The notes below the pieces were generated by a model. The model saw nothing but the letters and a program-made list of their open reading frames with translations. It did no database searches and was not told the origin of the DNA. 64,000 nt of DNA from Diplolepis rosae (lineage: Eukaryota; Arthropoda; Insecta; Hymenoptera; Diplolepididae), in NCBI GenBank assembly GCA_030998225.1, contig JAPYXD010000680.1:17062501-17126500 (forward strand), written 5' to 3'. Positions 9,917 through 20,700 of the stretch are shown here, one piece after another (positions within the stretch are counted from its first letter, which is position 1; every line of letters starts with the position of its first letter). The position numbers and the translations under genes were made by a program.

Positions 9917-12900
9917 ATGAAAACAATTATCGCCAGTTTTCTCTCTGTTGCTATTATCACATTTAATAATGTCGGTAAGAAATATTAATATACTGATTAA
10001 TTCACGACGCACAATATTTCTATGACAGAATAAAACAGCTATAAATTTATTTGATTTTAAGAAATTTTATTTTATAGATTTTAGCCTTTTTTGAATGAAA
10101 GTAATTATTTTTTTAACTTATTTTACTTACAAAATTTTTTTTTCGATTCAAATAGAGTACTGGAAAAAATTTAAAAAATAATTTGTTTAATTTTATTATC
10201 TATTGATGAAGACAATTTTCTCTTTAAATTAAAGAAAATATTTCTGTGAGTCACATTACGTATTTACTATGCGACTGCGCAGACATTTATTTCTTTAATT
10301 CAAAGAAAAAAAACATTCAAGAAATTTCTTTAAATCAAAGAAACTTTTCTTTGAGCGTGTGGCAATGCACAAATTTGTTTAATTTAAAGAAATCTTGTTT
10401 GAATCAAAGAAACTCTTATTAATCGTAACATTAAATTCGGTTCCTCACTAATTTTCCTTACCAGCGCCCGATTACTGACAAGGGAAAATAATAAAATAAC
10501 AATAATATTAAATTACTCATTATTAGTACAGTAACGAATGAAATTCCAAGTTGAGTTATTTTCTATTATTTTCAATGGTTTTAACGGATCTTTTACAGAT
10601 ATTAGTTCAACAAAACTGGTGGGTAAAAAATTGGATTTCGATCGAATTTGCGTAGCTTTGTTGAAAAATCTTAACACTGACATTATTGGGCAGGCAGCCT
10701 TAATTTCTGAAAACAGCCTTGTGACAGCTGCTCAGAACATTCGTAATTATGAGAAAAATAATTATTATTCTGGGATCAATGTTTTTTTAAGAGACTATAG
10801 TTTGATAGAAAATAAGTTAATTAATGCATTGATAACTCGTGAAATTAAGTACTTATATACTCTAAAACCTACTTCTGGTGAAACACCTCATGGAACTGAC
10901 TTCGGACTTATAACGGTGAGGCTTTGGAAAATGTATACAGGGTGTCTGAAAAAGATCTGTGTCCGAAAATAACTCGAAAAGACTGAGTTTAGAAAAAAAA
11001 TTCAGATACAAGGTTATTAAGATCAAAAAGCTCTTTTTATTGAAAAACTCATTTTCCAGATCCAGGGCCCAACTAGGTTTAGGAACACGGTTTAATTTCT
11101 AAGAGTATCTAGGCTGTTAAGTATTAGGTGTACAACTTTGCTTCCGCCGTTTTTTCCAAAAATTTGAGGTTTTATTCTTAAAAAGTGATTACCTATTTAT
11201 AGAGAGGTTTTCGTGAAATATGTATAATGGCAAATATTAAAAATTTTTAATATTTGCACAAACCGAAAAAAATTTGAAAGCGTGCATTCTGCATGTGCCA
11301 GGAGAATCGAACCTCCGTTTAAACATGCCTTTCCGGGGACTTACTGTGATAAACGCTCCAAGCCAGCACCGCTTACTTAAATTACCTATTTATGATTCAA
11401 AGTTCTGTCCGTCGCTAGCCACTACCTTTTTCCATCTTTCTGACAATTATCGGATACCATCTCGAAAAAACGATGCGTCTTTTCCCGTGTGAAAATGTTG
11501 TCATGGCGCTAGCTAGGCCCCAACTAGGCAAAACCGGGCCCCAACTTGGGTATCGAGGCAGGACCAAATCGCAAATAAAACGCCTAACCAGACCAGAGCC
11601 TACCTCATGGCCCGTTTTGGCCCAAACTTGGCATCTTTCACTTTGTGAGTCTCAGCCATATTAAATCAGTGCCTTAGCCCTATTACAATTTTTTTAATGT
11701 GGTGCTGTCATTATATTGACAGATATCCAAGCTTACTGTGAGACATTTTTGATCTGCCTATTTCGACCAGCACTTACCGTTGCAGCCATTTATCGAAAAA
11801 CGGCGGAAGCAAAATTGTACACCTAATACAATTGAGACGACCCCGAATCGAATGGGTCTCGTTTATCGGGACGCGGTAGGGGCTCCCACTTAATGGGGCT
11901 CGTTGGAGGGGAAGTGTTTGATTGGTCCGTCGAGTTAACCGCGGTCACCGTTGCGTCATCGCAATTGGTTGACGCGTCGCGTGGCTTTTCAGTAGTGGGG
12001 GTAAGGAGAACGATCGAGCATCTCAATAGACGAGTTTCTAATGTCCTGATAAACGAGGCCCGACTGTAGTTTTAGAATTTCTGATGTTTTCGGTTCCTCA
12101 AAGAAGAGAATGACTCTTGCACTGTTAAAATTCTTATTAATTTTAATAGAATTTAATATACAAGTGGTAAATTAAAACCGATACATTTGTATATTATATA
12201 AAATTAATATATATTCATATTAAATTTAATAACTTCTCAATCAAAATTAATTAAAATTAACAAAAATTATTAAAATATATACACATGTGTATTAACCCTT
12301 TGCACTCGAGCGGCGCCCGGCTTCACGCAAGCGAAAAAGGTCTCGAGTGCAAAGGGTTAAAATTACAATAAAAAGTTTATATTTTTTAAGATGAAAGTAT
12401 TTTAAATTTAATATGCTTAAACTTGCATTACATGTAATGGAAGTTTAACACAGAAATTTCTAACAAAAATGTGGATTTAGAGCCATGTTTAAGCCAAGTT
12501 TAAGCTAAGCTAATTAAAAATAAAATATAGTAGTTGCAATTTCAAAAAATTGATTTCGTCTAAATAGGGCACAAACCGGGCCCTGGATCTGGAAAATGAG
12601 TTCTTCAATAAAAAGAGCTTTTTGATCTTAACAACTTTTGTATTTAAAGTTTTTTTCGAGTTATTTTTTAAGTTATTTGAAGGTACCCACTTTATTTAAA
12701 AACACTCTAAACGAGTTTTAAGACATAATATTTTTTCGATTTTTTGTGCATTGCACTTGCACAAGTAAAACTTGTTTATCAGTCCGATTTGAAATATTTT
12801 TTAGCTTAAAGATCCAGTTGATTTGAATTGTCTTACAAAGGCTACTTTGCCAGAATTAGAAGTCACGGCTGAATTGGAATCAATTTTAATAAGTAGATAT

Positions 12901-13591
12901 AAGGATTGTTCAATTACCGCATCCAAGAAGCTGTATAATATGAGAATAATAACTTCAAGTAAACAAACGATTTATAAAATGCCTTATAATGACACCTATA
13001 TAATTGGTAAGAATGCATTCCCTGCATCTCCAATAGACCGCGACATATATTTGGGTGCAGTAAGTGCTTTTATGAACATATAAAATCTGTAAAAAAGATA
13101 GTTTTTGTAATATATGCACGAGATTAGCCACTTAACGTGCATTTAGAGCGTGGCGAAAATGAACAATTCCGGACCGCAGTGAGAGCAAGTTACTTTTTAG
13201 CGCGGCTGCGCAAGCGCATTGCCACGAAAATCCACACGGAGAAACATGGATATCCATTTTAATAATATCCATTTTTCTCCGTGCAACTGGACCCAGTTGA
13301 CCTAACCTCTTTTTCGCCCGCACTACATGCACTATTACGAATACCGGACTAATTCTAACTATATATTTATTTTAGGTAGAAAATGGTAGTCCTTTGATCC
13401 ACAATGGTATCGTTATAGGAATTGTTTCACAGGGTATATGTGTCGAATCACAACTTCCGGTAACTGTCTTTGTGGACGTGTACAAGGCTGTGGGCCTTAT
13501 CAACGAATCAAGTCAAAGCAAATTTAACTTCCCATTATCTTCAGTGCCATGTTTGGCATGTAGCTCAAAATTCGCACCTGCATCAGGATGA
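9917..13591 (+). CDS. Gene 1: secreted serine-protease homologue (inactive), 4 exons
   Basis: Exons at 9917-9974, 10599-10915, 12805-13059 and 13376-13591, all GT-AG, phases 1, 0, 0, give about 281 residues. Exon 1 is a signal peptide (MKTIIASFLSVAIITFNNV). The rest is a trypsin/chymotrypsin-like (S1) domain: 'ALISENSLVTAAQNI' stands where VLTAAHC should be (His to Gln), 'GTDFGLIT' keeps the catalytic Asp, and 'VENGSPLIHNGIVIGIVS' replaces GDSGGPL (Ser to Asn). The conserved GWG is also lost (ISRYK). A possible remnant of the IVGG activation site is KLVGKK near residue 26. Expected to be secreted and non-catalytic. I chose ATG 9917 over the in-frame 9905 because 'acaATG' matches gene 2. An immune or venom regulatory role is only a family-level possibility. 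Confidence 0.82.
10062..10425. mobile_element. Element M in gene 1 intron 1
   Basis: Shares 'actatgcgactgcgcagac' and 'cacattacgtatttactatg' with the M copy in gene 2 intron 1, in the same orientation. It ends 'gaatcaaagaaactc'. About 364 bp, no ORF. Confidence 0.7.
11122..11828. mobile_element. TIR element TATTAGGTGTACAA, nested in F
   Basis: Ends TATTAGGTGTACAACTTTGC and the complement 'gcaaaattgtacacctaata', with 'ttccgccgtttttt' shared inside both. Internally it carries a tRNA-like stretch (11283-11370, minus strand 'gaggttcgattctcctgg') and a half copy of a K-like element (11491-11650, 'cccgtgtgaaaatgttgtca' and GGCCC words). No transposase. Confidence 0.75.
11833..12071. mobile_element. 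Pogo-like MITE E, copy 1
   Basis: The right end reads, on the minus strand, ACAGTCGGGCCTCGTTTATC. The left end is truncated but matches E2 at 20458 ('ttcgattcggagtcc' complement, 'gataaacgaaacccat' complement). Contains 'cggtaggggctcccactt', a block shared with elements A and D. CAGT ends with TTTAT are pogo/Tigger-like. Confidence 0.65.
12121..12465. mobile_element. ACTGTTA element R1 with a 61-bp TTAA insert
   Basis: Left 'actgttaaaattcttattaa' and right 'cagaaatttctaaca' match the 180-bp sister R2 at 31731-31910. The extra length is partly the small TTAA element at 12292-12360. Confidence 0.65.
12292..12360. mobile_element. Minimal piggyBac-like MITE (61 bp plus TTAA)
   Basis: TTAA, then CCCTTTGCACTCGAGC, a GC-rich loop of about 29 bp ('ggcgcccggcttcacgcaag' within it), then CTCGAGTGCAAAGGG, then TTAA. 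CCCTTTGC ends with TTAA duplications fit piggyBac-like elements. At 61 bp it is essentially two TIRs and a loop, and it is GC-rich against an AT-rich background. Confidence 0.75.
13084..13375. other. Gene 1 intron 3 with a 49-bp CACGGAG hairpin
   Basis: At 13235-13283, CACGGAGAAACATGGATATC and its complement ending CTCCGTG fold around a loop of only a few bases. The CACGGAGAAA end is shared with element B (22681) and the element at 25794. The flanks are GC-richer ('gcgcggctgcgcaagcgc') but show no coding sense. Confidence 0.6.
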
Positions 13592-14600
13592 GCTGCAGCC
13601 CTTTTATACTACACGGAGAAAAATATAGAACTGACAAACTTTTTTTGCTGTCCCTAGAAAATTTTAGTTCTCCTTACAAAAAGTTTTGTTGAGCAAAAAA
13701 CAATAACAAACTATTTTGTTGGTTCAACAAATAGGTGTGTTGGAAAAACTAAAAATTTATTGGAACAGCAAAGAAATTTTGGCAGTTCTATATCAACAAT
13801 CCGGGTGGCTAATACAACAATTTTATTCTTTTCTTGTACCATTATTATACACATCGAGTGTCAAACTGGATTTTGGAAATCATTGTCATGGCAGTTCGAT
13901 AATATATATATAAATATACATACACTTAATCGCAGGCATGGAGTAATTTTTAATAGAAATATTCAATAATAAATAAATACACTTTTTAAATATAGTTTAG
14001 TCATAATTGTATCAATTCAATCATTATAAAGAATTTTGTATGTGATATTAATATCATTTATTGAACATGTTTATAATCATGTACACTAGACGTTCAGAAT
14101 AAAAACCGTTTCGGACAAAATTTGTAGACCTTATTGAAGCAAAGAATTCTGCATTCTTACGTTTTTTTGTCTTTCACATATTATAGTTAAAAATTGTAGA
14201 TGTAAATAACTGACTTTAGGCTTTAAAAATAATAGAACTTAAAGTTGGATCGTATCAGATAATTCAACTCGGGTGGGAGCTTTAGGTATCAAACTTAGCA
14301 TGTATTTAATTTCAAATGTACAGATTTCGAAGATTATAAGATATATAATTATATATAATATAAAATATTTCTTTTCCGGTGAATAATTTATATTAGCTTA
14401 CATTTTTATTTTGAATTTTAATCAAATTTCTAAAATTGTAGTTAAAATGATTTTTTTCATACAAATTCAATTTTTATCTACATTATTTAACTTTTAATTA
14501 AATTGTTATTTTTTTATCTCTGGGATTAAAAATCTTCCATACATTTTAAATATGATGCATGATCTGATACGACAGAAGGTAATAAACTCTATACTGTGTT
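13592..14600. other. Gene 1 3' region and intergenic spacer
   Basis: A piece resembling the CACGGAGAAAAAT/AACAAAAT elements starts about 20 bp after the stop (13611, 'cacggagaaaaatatagaac') and runs to about 13800. From 13980 to 14600 the DNA is AT-rich without recognisable genes. Gene 2 begins about 1.2 kb after gene 1 ends. Confidence 0.5.
13968..13980 (+). terminator. Candidate polyadenylation signal of gene 1
   Basis: Overlapping AATAAA motifs (aataaataaatac) lie 377 bp after gene 1's stop codon on the sense strand. Such motifs are frequent in AT-rich DNA, so support is positional only. Confidence 0.35.
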
Positions 14601-14603
14601 GTT

Positions 14604-14675
14604 TCCTTCAAAACGTGAAATAAGCTTGACCTTGAACACATTTAGAAATTAATGTTGACTGGCAAATAGAATCGA
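14604..14675 (+). promoter_or_regulatory. Gene 2 upstream block, repeated inside intron 1
   Basis: The block with 'acgtgaaataagcttgacct' and 'aatgttgactggcaaatag' lies about 100-170 bp before the gene 2 ATG. A diverged copy sits at 16358-16431 in intron 1. Preservation in two places upstream of gene 2 coding exons suggests regulatory content or a duplicated promoter, which is inference. Confidence 0.4.
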
Positions 14676-14771
14676 GTTACGCAATAATAATTGTTATGTA
14701 GATCAGAAGAGTTCAGTCAAATTATTGTCAGACGGAGCACGTAAATTATTTAATAGAATCACTGTCTTACA

Positions 14772-17700
14772 ATGAGAGAAATTATTATTTCTTTATGCTG
14801 CACTGCTATTGTCATCTCTTATGGTACCGGTAAGGAATAATAATACTTTTCAATAAATATACTTGTGTGTTTTTATAATCAGCAGTCCTGGGACTGGTTC
14901 GATTCAGTTCTCCATCCGTTCCTATCTTAAGCGAGTCATTTCATATCGTGTAGATGATATATACATTATAAATTAATCAATGTACTATATTTAAAGCCTT
15001 TTATATATACAACCTGTTATTAAATATACTCTACATTTTTATTTAATGGGGAAACATGGGGTTTTACTCGACAAATATTTTTTTACGTTTTCCTAAGTGG
15101 CTTTTACATCCAGAAAAAAGTTTTATTTAAATTTAAGAAATCGTTCTTTTAACTTCATTTTTTCAATTCGAAGTAAAAACACCTTTAAAACGAATCTAAA
15201 TTTATTTTATTTTAAGAAATCACGTTTTTAGCCTTTTTTAACATTATTTATTTGATTTAAAAAAATATTGTTTCGATTCAAATAGAGTACGGGAAAAACT
15301 CAAGAAATAATTTATTTAATTTTATTACCTATGAACGAAGACAATTTTTTCTTTAAATTAAAAAATATATTTCTGTGAGTCACATTATGTATTTACTATG
15401 CGACTGCGCAGACATTTATTTCTTCAATTAAAAAAAAAAAAAAAAACAATTAAGAAATTTCTTTAAATCAAAGAAACTTTTCTTTGACCGTGTAACAAGC
15501 CACAAATTTGTTTGATTCAAAGAAACTTTTTGTCCTGCACCAAGAAGTAAAAACATTTAAAACAGCTTGAGAAATTCTGAATTCTACGAGTGGACGAAAA
15601 CGTTCATTTAAAAAAAAAAAAACAAGGATTTTAATATGTAGAAGGTTCATTTGTTGTTGTTATAGTCATCAGTCCTGGGACTGCTTTAACAAGTTTAGAA
15701 GCAACATTCACCATTCATTTTTTCATCCTTTCATAATATTCCACAAAAAGTAATTTATCCAAATTGATTTATAAAAAAAATTTTATCTTGCAGTTGTTTA
15801 AAAAGAAAAAAACACAATTATGATGATTTGCCATTCTAAACAGTAAAGTGCACAGTACCGTCGAAAAAATAAAACTCAAAATTAGCTGTGGCAGCTGATT
15901 TCTTTCTTTTTGAAATAACTATTTTTTACCTTCTGCAGCTAATTTTTTTCTCAATGCAGAAAATAATTTGCTTTCTTGAAACTACTTTTTAAAATTCTTA
16001 ATTTTATTATTCAATCTTAACAAGACTTTACAAATAGCAATAAAGACCAATTTTCTCATGAAAATTTTTATCTACATTAAGGTAGATGACCCAGTAATTG
16101 TCAGTATACCAGTAATAGTCATTTTACCCTTAAAATTTACCGAAACACTGAAAAATAATTTTAAATAGTCAAATTCAATTATAATCGAAAGAAAAGTACG
16201 ATTTTATTAGTGTGTCAATTAATGGAACATTTACCTTATTCAACTTTGAATTTGAGTATTAACTGCTTATCATCTCTAGAATTCTAAATATTGGAATATT
16301 CCAAACTGTAATACATGAGTACATACGAAATGAAGTAAAGAAACTTTACATTACGTTTTTCCTTAAAAATGTGAAATAGACTTGGCCTTGAACGTATTGC
16401 AAAAACGATAATTGCTGACAAATAAAACCTGATTGCACCGTAAGCTTTTAGTGGGATGGTAACAGAAAAAACTCAATATGTGAACGGCCTCGAAGTGGGT
16501 CAAGATTTGACACATGAAACTGGACGATTCAACCAAATTTTTATTAGATCATGTTTGCCAAATATTTAGTAGAATTTCCCGGGTACCAGTCTGACTTTCA
16601 ATACCAGATTGATATATTTTTCGAGAAACAAAGAAATAGTAATGCTTAATACAAGTTTCCTTTTTTGGGAAAAAATATCCATGATGAGTTTTCTTTAAAA
16701 AACATGTTTTTTTTAACCGACTAGTAAGATCAAATTTGTGTTTTCGGCACCTTTTTGTATGTTTTATGTGTAAAAAAATGTCTGTGGATGAATTTGTATT
16801 TATAGGTAAATCAATCTTTTACAGCAATTAAGTCGAAACCATCGATGAATGGATTGAATAGATTTGAAAAAAGTGTAGTAGTTTCCTTAAGGAAACAAAA
16901 TTTTGATTACATTTGCGGATTAACGATAATTTCTGACTCATTTGGTGTAACTGCCGCTCGATGCATTCAACCTTATAAGAAAAATAAAAGTGAGAAACCA
17001 AAATATGACGGAATTTTCGTGCAATTGAATAATTTGCCGCTCAAATATCTAATAAGTGGTTCGTCATTAAGACGTGACATTGAACATTTATATACTCCAG
17101 AGACATTTCATAATGACAAAAGAGAAGGAAGAGACTTTGGAGTTGTGCAAGTGAGGCTATGGAACAAACAAGTTTTAAGTTCAATCTTTAATTATTGCTT
17201 TCATGTCATTGCATATTACACTTAATCAAGTAAAAATTTCCAAATCTACTTACAGTTTTGAGCGTTTATTAAACGATGAATAATACATTTTTTAAAACAA
17301 AATTATTGGTTGTTTACCCAGTGAATTAAAACTTAGCGTATAATTCATAACAAATTATACATTTGAAAGTCTCTGAGGATTTATATGTATAATACATTAC
17401 CGGTCAAAAGTTTAAGTTCACCATGTCTGTGAAGTTGGCTCCACACTCTCCACACTTTTCGAATTTTATGCGAGTTCTGACTTTATTTGCAATAGTTCTA
17501 GAGTTCCTGAGTTCTGGCAAGATTCAGCATAGTTCTAGAGTTCTTGACACTTTTTAGAAATGGTTCCGGTAAATTACGGAAAATATGGCTACTCAAAATT
17601 TCCACAATTTTTTTTCAAAATCTCATTTTTGAGAGTTCCAAGAGTTCTGTTTAGAGTTCTGGATTCAACTCAAATAGTTCTACGAATAAGTCCCAATAAA

Positions 17701-20700
17701 TTTTGTTCTAAAATCAAAATTCAAAAAACTATGGCACTTCAAAGTTTTCAAACAAAATTTCAAAATCTCACTTTTGAAATGCCATTATAGTTTTTTGAAT
17801 TTTGATTTTAGAACAAAATTTATTGGGATTTATTCGTAGAACTATTTGAGAAGAATCCAGAACTCTAAACAGAACTCTTGAAACTCTCAAAACTGAGATT
17901 TTCGAACAAAATTTATTTGGACTTATTTGTAGAACTATTTGAATTGATTACAGAACTCTCAAAACTGAGATTTTGAAAAAAAAATTGTGGAAATTTTGAG
18001 TAGCCATATTTTCCGTAATTTACCGGAACTATTTCTAAAAAGTGTCAAGAACTGTAGAACTATGCTGAATCTTCCCAGAACTCGGGAAAAAAATTTGTTT
18101 TTTCAATTTTGTGGAGATGCGTGAAGTTAGCTTCGCATTTCGAAAATCGAATATTTTATGCATTAAAAGGCTAGAATTATTTCTAAAACCTATCAGGAAT
18201 TCTAGAACTACTGCAAAAGAACTCAGAACTTCACAGACATGAGTTCACCTGTTGTTTAAGCCGTTTTCGAAGTGTCTTAATTTTAATTGAAACAAGTCAA
18301 ACATTTTTGTTCAATAATGGCATGAATATTAATAAAAAAATTTATCTTATTATTCCAAGCTGAAGGCCAAATGTTGATTTTATAAGAATATATTACAAAA
18401 AACGTCAAATTTCGATCTTTTGGGAAAATGTTGCTAACTCTAAAAAAACTAACATTTTAAAAAGTTTTTGGCCTCGTTTTAAAGGTAAGTTTTCACAATA
18501 ATTTGTTAACTGTTCAAGATATTTTCAAAACTTTTTCCTAGATTTTACCCTGCTCTCTAAATTTGAATCAGTCAAAATCTACTCATTAACAGTTAAATTT
18601 CACTGATTAAAATACCTAAAAATAGATTAATGTAAATCAGTCAAATTTCACTGATTATTTAAGTGAAAATTTACTGATTTGACAGTGAAAAGTATTTTTT
18701 TCACCGATGAATCAGTGAAAATTAATTGATTTAACATTGAAACATATTTATAAATCAATGTATATCATATTGTAATAGAATTTAGGAATATTTATGAAAA
18801 TATTGATATTTTGTAATTATTTATATAATGTATAGAATACAGTCTTTATTTTAAATATCACGTTTTCGTACCCTGTTTGACCCCAGAATAGAATCCAGGA
18901 AAAAATTCTAAGAATATCTTTATTAGTTAGCAAATTATGATGAAGACTTACCTTTAAAACGACACTAAAATATTTTAAAAATGTTAGTTTTTTTAGATTT
19001 ATTAAAGTTTTCAAAAAAGACCAAAATTTGACGTTTTTGTAATATATTTTTGTAAAATTAACATTTTGCTTTCAGCTTGGGATGCAACATTGTATTAAAA
19101 TTCATGTTATTATCAAAAAAAAAATGTTAACTTATTTTCATGAAAATTAAAACACTTCGATAATGGCTCAAGCAACAGGTGAACAAAAACTTTTAACCGG
19201 TAGTGTAAAAACCTTCGTTTTAAAATTTGAATATTTTTGGTGTACTTAGTTGGCTTTAGGGTCCAGAAAAAATGTAAACTCAAGGTTACATATTTTCAAA
19301 CGTTTCGACTCAGGTTGGAGTCCTCATCAGTGAGATTTATTTCTATAAAAAATACAAAGGAGGAAAAGTTATAAATTGCCATAAGACGGATAAACATTGT
19401 GGTAAAAAAGTGATATAAAAGAATTGCAAGTGTGAAACAATAGTTGTTTTAAAAATAAAAAAATACTGTTTATCGTTCAATGAAAGTTTAGAACTGCAAG
19501 TATACGTTTTACAAATAAATTAATATATTTATAATATTTGTAGTTCAAAGATCCAGTTTATTTGACCAACATTCCGAAAGTTGAATTTCCAGAATCCGAC
19601 GTCACAGTTAACCAGGAAGCTTATTTATTAGGATGGGGTAGTGCTTCGGTTTCATCAGCAACCTTGACAACAAATTATTTACGAAAAGAATTAAAGAAAA
19701 TAAAGCTTTCAATTACATCTACAGAAATAACATATTCTACAGCTTACGAAAACAATTTTCTCATTAATACTAATGCATTTTCAGCAAAGTCTGTAAACAG
19801 CTCGGACCATATCAATAATGTAAGTTTTTCTAATAATTTTGAAGGAGGCTTTGTTATAACTCGTCTGAGTACGATTGTTTTATTTCATCTCGAACACTTT
19901 GTGATAATTCCTGAGTCGAAATTTTGGCCTTACTTTAGTCCTGGATGATTTCCACTTTTTTAATTTACAAAGTATCTTTCTGAAAATTTAAGAAACGTAA
20001 CAGAAGACAATAAAGCACGTCTGTCAACTTCTTTTTAGTACAAATTTTGAAAAAAATTCAAAAACTTATCGACAATTACAGTCAACTGTAAAATTTTTTG
20101 CAAAATTTTCACTCGAATGAAGTTAACAGACGTTCTTTATCGTCTTTTTTTATATTTTCAAAATTTTCAGAAAGATATTATGTTAAAAAAAGAAGTTATC
20201 TCACATGAACTTTTAACGGAAAATGGTCACGTGGTATCACACAGTGTTCCGAAAATTAATTTTTTATTTCGAATTTTTAAACAAAATTTATAATTTTATG
20301 ATTGTAAAAATATTTTTTGTTATTTTCAATTATTAAAAGTTAATACAACTTTCGGAGATTCCAAGTTGAAATAAAATAAAATTAAACTTATCCAACTCAG
20401 TATAAATGGAAATTGGATCACAAACATTTCCGATCAGACGAATAAAAATTCATTACAGTCGGGACTCGTTTATCGGGACATTAGAAACTCGTCTATTGAC
20501 GTCCCATTAGGTAGGAGCCCCTACCGCGTCCCGATAAACGAAACCCATTCGATTCGGAGTCCATCCGATAAACGAGTTCCAACTGTTCCAACAAAATTTC
20601 TTTGACCAAACAAATTTGTGCATTGCTATACGGTCAAAAAATAATGTCTTTACTTTAAAGAAATTTCTTGATTGTTTTTTTCTTTGAATTAAATAAATAA

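Larger units (their letters stand above)
10938..12690. mobile_element. Inverted-repeat element F filling gene 1 intron 2
   Basis: The left end CAGGGTGTCTGAAAAAGATC is followed by 'aaaagctctttttattgaaa' and 'tccagatccagggccc'. The right side carries the inverse ('gggccctggatctggaaaat', 'ttcaataaaaagagcttttt'). The outermost right bases are diverged ('ggtaccc'). It hosts the nested elements at 11122, 11833 and 12121. It starts 22 bp after the exon 2 donor. Confidence 0.65.
17394..19207. mobile_element. Element I1, nested in G1
   Basis: TIRs ACATTACCGGTCAAAAGTTT and the complement 'aaacttttaaccggtagtgt'. The arms carry 'cgaagtgtcttaattttaat' and, inverted, 'attaaaacacttcgataatg', a near-perfect long palindrome. 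The 500-bp sister I2 at 36531-37030 lacks both inserts (J and the MITE). Confidence 0.75.
17248..19501. mobile_element. Element G1, outermost shell of gene 2 intron 2
   Basis: Left 'acttacagttttgagcgttt' and right 'tcaatgaaagtttagaactg' are diverged versions of the TIRs of the compact sister G2 (27952-28157). Internal matches such as 'acttagcgtataattcataa' versus 'aagtagcgtatatattatgc' show that G was opened by element I. Confidence 0.65.

Noticed and set aside
10538..10598. Treating the ATG at 10538 as the start of gene 1
   Set aside because: Exon 2 has a good acceptor at 10598 and joins in phase to a signal-peptide exon at 9917, exactly as in gene 2; 10538-10598 is intron.
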